From Ruminococcaceae bacterium UBA1730 (GTDB taxonomy: Bacteria > Bacillota > Clostridia > Oscillospirales > Acutalibacteraceae), in NCBI GenBank assembly GCA_002315935.1, contig DCII01000043.1, positions 1 through 49,875 on the forward strand: a stretch of DNA of 49,875 nt, in the 5' to 3' direction. Positions 41,993-49,778 of this stretch are shown here, piece by piece. Each line of letters starts with the position of its first letter. Within the stretch, counting starts at the first letter, position 1. The notes beneath the pieces were generated by a model that was given only the letters and a program-made list of their open reading frames with translations, was not told the origin of the DNA and searched no databases. The position numbers and the translations under genes were made by a program.

Positions 41993-44485
41993 ATGAGTTA
42001 CAGGGTTCATGTTGCATTCGGATTTCATGTCAACTGTTATCATTCTTACAGGGGAGACACAAATGATAATCTCGGCTTCGGTTCGGATATAAGAATAATC
42101 AGAAAAACCCTCGATGTGCTTACTGCTCTTAATGAAGAGGGTGTTCCCGTCAAGGGCACATGGGATTGCGAAAACTTCTTTTCGCTTGAGCGGATTCTGC
42201 CCGAATATGCTCCCGATATAATCGAAAAAATGCAGATGCGTGTTGATAAATACGGCGATGAGCAGATAATAATGGGCTATTCAAACGGTGCTCTCGGAGC
42301 GATGAATGATGAAGAATTTACGGCTTCAATCGAAAAGGCAGTCACAAACGAGCAGGGCTCGGGACTTGCCGATTTATTCAGCAGATACGAAATGATAGTC
42401 CGTCCGCAGGAGGTTATGTTCACCCCCTCGCAGGTCAGCCTTTATAACAAACTCGGAGTAAAGGCACTCTGCCTTTATTATTCCTGCGTGCCGTTCGATG
42501 CGTTCAGAACAATCGTTCCGAAGCTTCCCGATGAAATCGCCTTCAATCCGCTCACCTACTCCTATAAGGGTGAAAGCATGACAGTTATTCCGACCTATAA
42601 TAATTCCGACATCTGCGATGCGGGATGCCTGCGTGCATGGGTCAGGGAGCTTCACGAAAAGCAGGAAAAGGGAATTATCAATAATGATGTGTTCCTGTTC
42701 ATAAATATGGATGCCGATGCAATATTCTGGGAAACCATGAATCTGCCCGTTATCGGCAATAAGCTTGCCAACACAGACGGAATAAACGGCCTTGCAAGAG
42801 AGATTGCAGACCTTGATTATGTTGTTTTTGACACTCCCGCAGGTTATCTCGAAAATCATAAGCCAATCGGCAATATTGATTTCACGCAGGACACCGCAGA
42901 CGGCAATTTCACCGGTTATGCTTCGTGGGCGGAAAAGCCGTATAACAGAAAGGTCTGGACCGCAATAGAGAGAGCAAGAGCAGTGTCAAAGGTCAATGCA
43001 GAGTGTGATTGCGATTCGCCGTCATTCGATAACAGAGTGCTTCTTCTTTCAACAACTCATTTCGGGCTTGCAACTCCCGTGCTGAATATTCAGAGAGAGA
43101 AAAAAGCCGATGAGCTTTCCGAAAATATAGTCAGAAGCGAATATGACGCCCTTGAAAAGACGGAAGAAATAACAATCCATAACATAAACGGAAAAAATCT
43201 GCAATGCCTTCAGCTGAAGGTCAACGGAAATCTTGACGATGTTTCGAGGCTTGAAATCAGCGGAAACGATCTTAAAAGCTTTTCTGCCGTTTCAATGGAT
43301 GAACGGAATTCAAGCGTTTTTGCCGTTCTTGAATTTGATGAATGCAAAGAGAAATATACTGTTTCGGCCTCAATCGGCGAAAAGAAGGCTGTCGAAAAAA
43401 TGCGTAGCATAAAGACGGATAAGCTTGAAATCATTTTCACTCCGGGTGGTAAGCTTTGCGAGGTGCTCTGCGAGGGCAGAAGAATAGGAAACGATAAATT
43501 CCTTCAAAGCTTCATAACCTATGACGGCAGAAAATATGAGTTTTCGGCGGACAGGGCGGATGCTCTTCCCTGTGCAGGCTCTGCAAAGGGCATCAGACTT
43601 TCGGGCGAAATCCATCTGCCCGGGGAGATTGAAGCGGGTTACTATGCCTATGATTTCTTCACCTCAGGCGGAAGCGAAGCCGTTTTCATCCGCACGGATA
43701 TAAAATATCCCTACACTCCCGAGCTGACTTCAATTTCAACCGAAAATTCCGCTCTCGGCAGATACAGCGACATGAGATGGCAGGAGGCGGCAATGCTCCA
43801 GTTCACTCCCGATTTCAGCGGAGATATTAGCATCGTCAAGCGGAATTATTCGGGAGATGTTTCCTCGTTCAGAGCACAGAGCTTCCCCGAATGTGACGAA
43901 AAGAACAGAGAAATAAAATCCTTTAACCATCAGCTTTCGGCAGGAATTATCGGACTTGAGGATGAAAACAATGCTCTCGTTATTGCGAATTCAAGGCAGG
44001 TGCTCTGCTCGATGGCTCATTGCCCGATGCGTCTTGATGCGGACAGAACCGTTCATATGAATATGTTCGGCACTTATTACGGAAAACAACGCCATCATTG
44101 GAGCAGAAGCAAGGGCGAAGTGCTCGATGCTTATACTCTTGTTACTCCGCAGGCAAAATCAATTGCCCCTTCATATAACGGAAATCATGAAACCGCATTG
44201 CTTGCTCTCTTCGGCTATTCAAAGGGTAACCTCAATTCAGAAGACCTTGCCGATGTAATTGCGTTTGCAGACGGCTCTGTTGTGTCTGCCCCCGAAAATG
44301 CACTGCTTCAGCCTGCTCTTGAAGATAATGTTTCCTTTAAGGAAGTAAGAGTACAGTCAGCCGATGAAACAAAATTGAAAAATCCGATGCTGACCGGCAT
44401 TTCGGGCAACATCGGAAAATATGCCTATTATGGTTCAAAGGCAATTATACATATTCTGAAATCGCAGATTAAAGCGAAGAAATAA
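41993..44485 (+). CDS. Putative glycoside hydrolase with GH38/GH57-like barrel, unclassified
   Basis: The 830-residue protein starts MSYRVHVAFGFHVNCYHSYR, a histidine-rich first strand as in GH38/GH57-like (beta/alpha)7 barrels. It continues with KGTWDCENFFSLERILPEY, IIMGYSNGALGAMNDEEF and VFLFINMDADAIFWETMN, which offer acidic catalytic candidates. The second half (about 390-830) is beta-rich like the C-terminal domains of alpha-mannosidases. No signal peptide. The start has GGAGGG seven bases upstream. I cannot assign a family or a substrate; neighbours point to plant or mucin glycan side chains. Confidence 0.65.
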   Translation: MSYRVHVAFGFHVNCYHSYRGDTNDNLGFGSDIRIIRKTLDVLTALNEEGVPVKGTWDCENFFSLERILPEYAPDIIEKMQMRVDKYGDEQIIMGYSNGALGAMNDEEFTASIEKAVTNEQGSGLADLFSRYEMIVRPQEVMFTPSQVSLYNKLGVKALCLYYSCVPFDAFRTIVPKLPDEIAFNPLTYSYKGESMTVIPTYNNSDICDAGCLRAWVRELHEKQEKGIINNDVFLFINMDADAIFWETMNLPVIGNKLANTDGINGLAREIADLDYVVFDTPAGYLENHKPIGNIDFTQDTADGNFTGYASWAEKPYNRKVWTAIERARAVSKVNAECDCDSPSFDNRVLLLSTTHFGLATPVLNIQREKKADELSENIVRSEYDALEKTEEITIHNINGKNLQCLQLKVNGNLDDVSRLEISGNDLKSFSAVSMDERNSSVFAVLEFDECKEKYTVSASIGEKKAVEKMRSIKTDKLEIIFTPGGKLCEVLCEGRRIGNDKFLQSFITYDGRKYEFSADRADALPCAGSAKGIRLSGEIHLPGEIEAGYYAYDFFTSGGSEAVFIRTDIKYPYTPELTSISTENSALGRYSDMRWQEAAMLQFTPDFSGDISIVKRNYSGDVSSFRAQSFPECDEKNREIKSFNHQLSAGIIGLEDENNALVIANSRQVLCSMAHCPMRLDADRTVHMNMFGTYYGKQRHHWSRSKGEVLDAYTLVTPQAKSIAPSYNGNHETALLALFGYSKGNLNSEDLADVIAFADGSVVSAPENALLQPALEDNVSFKEVRVQSADETKLKNPMLTGISGNIGKYAYYGSKAIIHILKSQIKAKK

Positions 44486-44506
44486 AGTGCACGGCAGTTG
44501 ACTCAA

Positions 44507-45034
44507 TCAGAGAAGCCCCGAGGATTTATCCATCAGAACCTTATCGAGAATTTCTTTGTTTATTTCACCGTTTGCGATTGTTTTATCAAGCCACAGTCTG
44601 AGGGAATCGGCTGAGCTTGAAATCTGACCGAGCTTATTGCCGATTGCAATGAAATCCTCAATTTCATCATCGTGAATAATTCCGTCAGATGTTATTTCAA
44701 TCAGCCTATCTTTATTCTTTTCGATTGAATTGAGAGCGGCAAGCATTTCAAGAACTATTTTCTCAATGGTTTTTGCTTTGATTTCAGGCACATATTTCTT
44801 GCCTATGGCACATTCGTGGCTGCAATAATAGTTGCACAGCTCAGGCTTTTTGTATGCCTTTGCCATAGCGAGAATTTCTTCGGGAGAAGCAACGGCTTTT
44901 CCGCTTTCAATTTTTTCAATGCGGCTGTCAGACATCCACTCGGTTGCTTCGCTTGCCTGAAGCCTTGTCATTGCACATTCTTCTCTGCTTTTCTGATAGA
45001 TATTTTTATCCTCTTTAACGGATGCTCTGCCCAC
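44507..45034 (-). CDS. XRE-family transcriptional regulator with a cysteine motif
   Basis: The 175-residue protein has an N-terminal helix-turn-helix of the XRE type (TRLQASEATEWMSDSRIEKIESGK, here split; ending with ASPEEILAMAKAYKKPEL). Directly after it lies CNYYCSHEC, a C-x3-C-x3-C set that could bind a metal or an iron-sulfur centre. The rest is helical (MLAALNSIEKNKDRLIEI). It is divergent from the GPH transporter gene and convergent with the GH38/57-like gene, so it is a candidate local regulator. The ligand is unknown. Confidence 0.8.
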   Translation of the reverse strand: MGRASVKEDKNIYQKSREECAMTRLQASEATEWMSDSRIEKIESGKAVASPEEILAMAKAYKKPELCNYYCSHECAIGKKYVPEIKAKTIEKIVLEMLAALNSIEKNKDRLIEITSDGIIHDDEIEDFIAIGNKLGQISSSADSLRLWLDKTIANGEINKEILDKVLMDKSSGLL

Positions 45035-45109
45035 TTTGTTACCTCCGCAAAATTTGTTATTCCGATTTTAGCATACTGGGTCAAAAACTGCAAGAAGAAA
45101 TAAAAACTA

Positions 45110-45138
45110 TTGCACACGCAAACATTATATGATATTAT
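45110..45138 (+). promoter_or_regulatory. Promoter of the GPH transporter-GH31 operon
   Basis: TTGCAC (45110-45115), a 17-base spacer and TATTAT (45133-45138), followed by a GGAGGG ribosome binding site. The divergent XRE gene lies just upstream. Confidence 0.55.
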
Positions 45139-45168
45139 TTCTATAAGATATTCTCTGGAGGGAAAGAT

Positions 45169-46677
45169 ATGGGAATCAAATCGGGACTCAGGTCCCTGAA
45201 AAGCACTTATCTTGACAATGAATCCGTAACCATGAAGGAACAGCTCGGCTATGCCGGCGGTATCTTCGGAAATGCAATGGGTCAGGACAGTGTAGGTACT
45301 TTTGCCGGCAACTTCGGCAGAGACTATATGGGTCTTACCAACGCAATGTCCGCAGTCAAGGATAATATCAGCACTATTTTAAGCTTTGTTATTCCGCCCG
45401 TTGCAGGTGCACTCTATGACAAGCCTCTTAAAAAGGGCAAGAGAAGCCCTCTGCGTTCGGCTCTTTTTGTTGCACCTATTCCGTTTGCAATAACTTCAAT
45501 GCTTCTCTTCGTTGTTCCCACGGGCAACGCAATGTATAACTTTATCTGGACCTTGTTTTTCAGCATTTTCTTCTCGGTTGCCGATACATTTTATGATATT
45601 GCATTAAGCTCGCTTGCTCTCAAAATGGTAACCGACCCTGCTGACCGAAAGAAGTTTTACACCTTTGAATCAATCGCTTCAACCCTCGGTTCGCTTCTGC
45701 CCGGCGGAGTTATTCCGGTTGTTGTCGGCATGACGGATGATCCTGTAAAACAGCAGTGGAGATATTTCTTCATCGCTCTCGGCTTCTGCATTATCGGCGT
45801 TGCCGCAATGTATACTCCGTATATGACTATTGAAGAGCGTGCAAGCTTCTACACTCCCTCCGAAAACAACAAAGAAGAAAAGGTCAATTGGGATAAGGAC
45901 ACGGTTTCGGCTCTGCTTCATAATAAACCGTTCATGATTCTCCAGATAGCAAGCATATTTGAAACAATCAGAAAGGTTACATACGATACTCTCATTTACC
46001 TCTATAAAAACACATTTGATGACCTCAAGATGAAGACGATTATTGAAAGCATCAGCGGTGCTTTTTCGTATGTCGGTCTGCTTTCCGTTCCGTTTGTGGG
46101 CAAAAAGCTCTCCGCAAAGGCAATGCTTTCGGGCGGATTTTTCTACACAGGCTTCTTCTATGCGATTATTTCAGCCTTCAACATCAATTTCGATCTCGCA
46201 AGAGTGCGTAGATTGCGTTATATTCCGGGTGTGTGCATAGCCTTTGCAGGAATGCCGAATGCGGCACAGGGAGCGGCAAGAAGGATTATAACAGGCGATT
46301 CAACCGACTATATGGAATGGTATTCCGAAAAGAAATACGGCGTTCCCGTGCGTAGTGACGGACTTCTGAGTGCGGCACAGAATATCGTTACAAAGATTAC
46401 CTCGCTCATCAAGGTCAACCTCACCAACGGACTTCTTGCACTCATAAAATATAAGTCAAAGGATATGACAACGGGTCAACAGGCAGTCCAGACCCCCGAA
46501 ACTCTCCGTGGCATTTACAGAGTTGTTTCTCTCTGCGGACTTATCGGTAACCTTCTGCCCGCAATAATTCTTCTTTTTGATGATTACAGCGGCGAAAAGA
46601 AAGAAAGGATTTATGCAGAGCTTTGCGAAATGCGTGAAAAGAGGAACGAGCTTGAAACAAAACTCAATGAGCAATAA
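45169..46677 (+). CDS. GPH-family sugar:cation symporter (MFS)
   Basis: Imports a glycoside with Na+ or H+. The 502-residue protein has about twelve hydrophobic segments and GPH-type features: GYAGGIFGNAMGQD near the N-terminus, PPVAGALYDKPLKKGKRSP after helix 2-3 and a basic/acidic central loop (PSENNKEEKVNWDKD). The C-terminal part is somewhat longer than usual. GGAGGG precedes the ATG. The next gene, a GH31 hydrolase, starts inside its 3' end, so the transporter and hydrolase are translationally coupled and the imported sugar is likely the hydrolase substrate. Confidence 0.85.
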   Translation: MGIKSGLRSLKSTYLDNESVTMKEQLGYAGGIFGNAMGQDSVGTFAGNFGRDYMGLTNAMSAVKDNISTILSFVIPPVAGALYDKPLKKGKRSPLRSALFVAPIPFAITSMLLFVVPTGNAMYNFIWTLFFSIFFSVADTFYDIALSSLALKMVTDPADRKKFYTFESIASTLGSLLPGGVIPVVVGMTDDPVKQQWRYFFIALGFCIIGVAAMYTPYMTIEERASFYTPSENNKEEKVNWDKDTVSALLHNKPFMILQIASIFETIRKVTYDTLIYLYKNTFDDLKMKTIIESISGAFSYVGLLSVPFVGKKLSAKAMLSGGFFYTGFFYAIISAFNINFDLARVRRLRYIPGVCIAFAGMPNAAQGAARRIITGDSTDYMEWYSEKKYGVPVRSDGLLSAAQNIVTKITSLIKVNLTNGLLALIKYKSKDMTTGQQAVQTPETLRGIYRVVSLCGLIGNLLPAIILLFDDYSGEKKERIYAELCEMREKRNELETKLNEQ

Positions 46678-48640
46678 TTATCAGTTTGAATTCAAAAATC
46701 ACAGCCTCCTGCTGAAGAATATTCAGCAGGGGGTCTGGCGTATTCAGTCTGCGGAAGGCAATTCATTTGACGATATGGGAGCGGCACAGGTTCTTTCAAA
46801 GGACCTCGGCGAAGCTTATTCCGAAACGGCATCGGAGCTTATCATTTCAGGAAAAACAGTTAAATCACCTGACGGCTCTTATGTTGAAATTTCGGCTCAA
46901 TCAATCGCCTTTTTTAATTCAGACGGAATTCTGAAAAGAGAAATCAAATCAATCAAAAGCACAAAAGACGGCGTTTCCGTTGCATTTTCGCTCTCGGATG
47001 ATGAAAAGATTTTCGGCACGGGCGAACGCTTCAACAGGGTCAATCAGAGAGGCAAAAAAATTCAGATTTATGCCATTGACCGTTGGTGTGCAACTCACGG
47101 AAACAGCTATATTCCCATTCCTTTTGCTATAAGCTCGAATATTTCCGCCGTTTTCTTCAACCGATATGAGCATTCCGTCTTTGACATCGGATACACACGC
47201 AAAAGCAGATTTACGGTTGAGCAGAAATATGCTCCTCTCGATATTTATATTTTTATGTGTGACACTACGGAAGAAATTCTTTCGGCATATTCACGCATAA
47301 CCGGCTTCGCACCCGTTCCTCCCGAATGGGCGTTCGGCACTCTCGTCTGCCGTTACCATCCCGAATTTTCCTCAAAAGAGGGAGTTTTCGCAATGGCGGA
47401 TGCCATGAAGGAAAACGATTTCCCTTGGGATGCCGCAATCATCGAGGGTTGGGGAACATACAAAACCGAAAAGAGAAATGACCTCAAGGAAATCGGCGAA
47501 AAGCTTCACTCAATGGGCAAAAAAATGATGGTCTATGAGCAATGCGGAAAATTTCCGTCAAATTCTGCGGATTTCGGGCTTGAAGATCGCTTCGCCGTTC
47601 AGTCGGATGAAGGCGTTGAGTTAAAGCAGACAAGGTCAATGAACCTTCTCGATAATTTTCATAATAAGAAAATGAAATGCGTTGACATAACCAATCCCGA
47701 AGCGGTTGCAAAGTGGGAAGAGGTCTGGGGAGAGCTGATGTTCAATATCGGTGCAGACGGTGCAAAAATTGATTTCTGCGAGCAGTTTCCCGATAAGAAA
47801 GTCATTCATTTTGCCGATGGAAGAAATCCTATGTCGGCACATCACTGGTATCCGACACTCTATAATGTTTTGCGATATAAGCATTTCAACACGAAGCCCG
47901 ACGGCGGAATAAATTTTACAAGAGGCGGCGGAATAGGTTCGCAGAGATTTCCGTTTGTGTGGGCAGGCGACCAACGCAGAGAATTTTTCTTCCTCGGTGC
48001 AGTGCTTAAAGCGGCTCTTTCTCTCGGACTTTCGGGCGTGCCGTTTGTGAGCTGGGACATGGCAGGCTATCAGCCGTCCTTCAATCTTTATGACCTTCGC
48101 CATGAGGATAAGGTCTTTTTGCGTGGAATTGAAATGACCGCATTTTCGGCGAATATTCAAACCCACGGCAGAGTAAAAAGACCCTATGATTTCGATTCGC
48201 ACACAAGGGATGTTTACAGAGCCTATGCGAAGCTCCACGATGCCTTAAGACCCTATCTTCTTGAGCAGTCAAGAATTTCGTCTGAAACGGGACTTCCGCT
48301 TATGAGACACCTTTTTCTTTATGATTCATCCGATGAAAACTGCCTTAACGCAGAGGATGAATATATGCTCGGAGGCGGACTGCTTGTTGCACCGATTCTG
48401 AAAAACAGAACAAAAAGAAGCATTTATCTTCCGAAAGGAAAATGGATAAATATATTCACCGGCGAGGAATATAACGGCGGTCAGATGCTGAAAAATTACC
48501 GTGCAGGTCTTGAAATGATACCTGTTTTCAGACTTGTCGGAGCAGAGAGCGAAAAGCTTGTTTCTTCGCTGAAAATTGCAGAAAAGTACATCAAAGAAAT
48601 AAATATTCTGCAAAAAAATGTAAGTAGCGACCTATTTTAA
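46667..48640 (+). CDS. Glycoside hydrolase family 31 (alpha-glucosidase/alpha-xylosidase)
   Basis: The 657-residue protein has the GH31 N-terminal beta domain, a barrel with GTGERFNRVNQRG, FGTLVCRYH and the catalytic nucleophile in GAKIDFCEQ (D369). The probable acid/base is D435 in VWAGDQRRE. Start is the ATG 11 bases before the end of the transporter stop; the longer frame from 46577 is rejected since it is encoded in another frame inside the transporter. No signal peptide. The substrate (alpha-glucoside or alpha-xyloside) cannot be told; the nearby pentulose-type kinase makes a xyloside possible. Confidence 0.9.
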   Translation: MSNNYQFEFKNHSLLLKNIQQGVWRIQSAEGNSFDDMGAAQVLSKDLGEAYSETASELIISGKTVKSPDGSYVEISAQSIAFFNSDGILKREIKSIKSTKDGVSVAFSLSDDEKIFGTGERFNRVNQRGKKIQIYAIDRWCATHGNSYIPIPFAISSNISAVFFNRYEHSVFDIGYTRKSRFTVEQKYAPLDIYIFMCDTTEEILSAYSRITGFAPVPPEWAFGTLVCRYHPEFSSKEGVFAMADAMKENDFPWDAAIIEGWGTYKTEKRNDLKEIGEKLHSMGKKMMVYEQCGKFPSNSADFGLEDRFAVQSDEGVELKQTRSMNLLDNFHNKKMKCVDITNPEAVAKWEEVWGELMFNIGADGAKIDFCEQFPDKKVIHFADGRNPMSAHHWYPTLYNVLRYKHFNTKPDGGINFTRGGGIGSQRFPFVWAGDQRREFFFLGAVLKAALSLGLSGVPFVSWDMAGYQPSFNLYDLRHEDKVFLRGIEMTAFSANIQTHGRVKRPYDFDSHTRDVYRAYAKLHDALRPYLLEQSRISSETGLPLMRHLFLYDSSDENCLNAEDEYMLGGGLLVAPILKNRTKRSIYLPKGKWINIFTGEEYNGGQMLKNYRAGLEMIPVFRLVGAESEKLVSSLKIAEKYIKEINILQKNVSSDLF

Positions 48641-48644
48641 TACA

Positions 48645-48706
48645 AAATGCGTACCCTTAGGTTGCATCGTTAAAAAGTATAGGGGTACGCATTTCTGCTT
48701 TTTGTT
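48645..48706 (+). terminator. Terminator of the GPH-GH31 operon
   Basis: AAATGCGTACCC (48645-48656) pairs perfectly over 12 bases with GGGTACGCATTT (48683-48694), followed by CTGCTTTTTGTT. Confidence 0.85.
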
Positions 48707-48720
48707 AGCGTAACGACAGT

Positions 48721-49005
48721 TCAATCGATAAATTCATAATCAAAAGGATGTTTAGAATGTGCCCAATATTGCTTGTTTCTCTCCAATATTTCACGCATCT
48801 TTTCAACAGAACCTTTTAATTCGTTGGCTACGGTTTGGCTGCCCTTGACGGTAATAAATTTGCACAGACTATTTTTGTTGATATCGTCCCAGAAAGCAGA
48901 CCAGTTCCTGCCATATCCTTCTTCCAAATCCAAGCCTTTTTCAATTCTCTCATGCAGCTCCATTATATACTTACAATTTGTTAAATCTATTGTCGCTTTT
49001 TTCAC
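48721..49005 (-). CDS. Barstar-like immunity protein
   Basis: Inhibitor of the barnase-type toxin encoded just upstream. The 94-residue protein matches barstar in length and in the interface region LDLEEGYGRNWSAFWDDI. Tyr31, Trp39 and Asp40 correspond to barstar Y30 (or Y29), W38 and D39. Barstar D35 is replaced by Ser36. The GTG start has AGGAGG seven bases upstream, and the gene begins 11 bases after the toxin stop, so both come from one transcript and immunity follows the toxin. Confidence 0.88.
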   Translation of the reverse strand: MKKATIDLTNCKYIMELHERIEKGLDLEEGYGRNWSAFWDDINKNSLCKFITVKGSQTVANELKGSVEKMREILERNKQYWAHSKHPFDYEFID

Positions 49006-49016
49006 TATACCACCTC

Positions 49017-49613
49017 CTATATTATTTCATAAAATGTATGATAATGGTCATAGGTAACGAAAATCAGTCCGTCATTTGACCATAGTATTCTATGCAAATT
49101 ACGTCTGCCCGGCGTATAGTTTATATCTGCTTCACGCCATATTCGTTCGGTTTTGTGGGGCAGTTTTCTATTGTTGTTATCATAAACGCCTCCGCCCAAC
49201 GTCTTTCCGGGTGCATATTTTGACGGTCGCTCTCCATTTTCCCAGCCAAGCACCTCAAGCTGCTCAAGGGAAATATAATAATCAGGCAATTCGCCAAAAT
49301 GCTTTAACCAATAATCAGCACCGTTTGTTCCGTCTTTTGTTGCCTTGCCGACTTCAATTGCCTCCATTTCCTCCAGCGTACACCTGCAATTGATGTGCAA
49401 AGGCGGAAGCTTTACAGTCGAATCTTTGATATCAAAGATCCTGCCGTGATTCTCCGCACAGTCAGACAGGTTTTTAAATCCAAAGCCCGTGTGCCATGTT
49501 TTATAATTTTTACTTGGCACTGTTGTTGGCTCAAAACTGTCGTCTCTGGCTTTTTCGTTCAGATCGTTGTTGTAAATAATTGCATCATAATAGTATGTTT
49601 TTATAATATGCAA
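49017..49613 (-). CDS. Barnase-type ribonuclease toxin with MuF-type phage head domain remnant
   Basis: The 198-residue protein has two parts. Residues about 37-80 (KNYKTWHTG, SDCAENHGRIFDI, PPLHINCRCTL) match the C-terminal zinc-like end of MuF/SPP1-gp7 minor head proteins, which is the linker region of phage-encoded polymorphic toxins. Residues about 100-198 are a barnase domain: LPDYYIS, APGKTLGGGVYDN, WREADINYT and DHYHTF. Catalytic residues E161, R171, R175 and H190 correspond to barnase E73, R83, R87 and H102 with exact spacing. Barnase K27 is Leu116 and R59 is Asn147. Start is TTG with a weak GGA; the full MuF domain is missing, so the N-terminus is truncated or replaced. A LexA-type promoter precedes it. 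Confidence 0.85.
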   Translation of the reverse strand: MHIIKTYYYDAIIYNNDLNEKARDDSFEPTTVPSKNYKTWHTGFGFKNLSDCAENHGRIFDIKDSTVKLPPLHINCRCTLEEMEAIEVGKATKDGTNGADYWLKHFGELPDYYISLEQLEVLGWENGERPSKYAPGKTLGGGVYDNNNRKLPHKTERIWREADINYTPGRRNLHRILWSNDGLIFVTYDHYHTFYEII

Positions 49614-49632
49614 TTTATCACGTCCAACATCT

Positions 49633-49661
49633 ATTATTCAGAACAAATGTTCTTTTGTCAA
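49633..49661 (-). promoter_or_regulatory. LexA-controlled promoter of the toxin-immunity pair
   Basis: On the minus strand a perfect TTGACA (49661-49656), 17-base spacer and AATAAT (49638-49633). The spacer holds AGAACATTTGTTCT (49653-49640), a perfect inverted repeat that fits the Gram-positive SOS box GAAC-N4-GTTC. LexA bound there would block RNA polymerase. Transcription would start about 12 bases upstream of the TTG codon. Confidence 0.75.
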
Positions 49662-49700
49662 TATCTGTTTATCTGTTTTTCATCAACTCAATTATACCAC

Positions 49701-49749
49701 AAAAAGAGCTGTAAGTCTGCCTTTTCGGTAAACTTACAGCTTCTTTTTT
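49701..49749. terminator. Bidirectional terminator upstream of the toxin gene
   Basis: AGCTGTAAGT pairs perfectly with ACTTACAGCT; CTTTTTT follows on the plus strand and A-rich sequence precedes it, so it can work in both directions. It isolates the toxin promoter from whatever lies to the right. Confidence 0.85.
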
Positions 49750-49778
49750 CAAATGCTATTTTTTTACAGCCTCAAATT

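Noticed and set aside
46577..46666. Upstream extension of the GH31 gene
   Set aside because: These 30 codons lie fully within the transporter gene in another frame; the normal GH31 start is at 46667.
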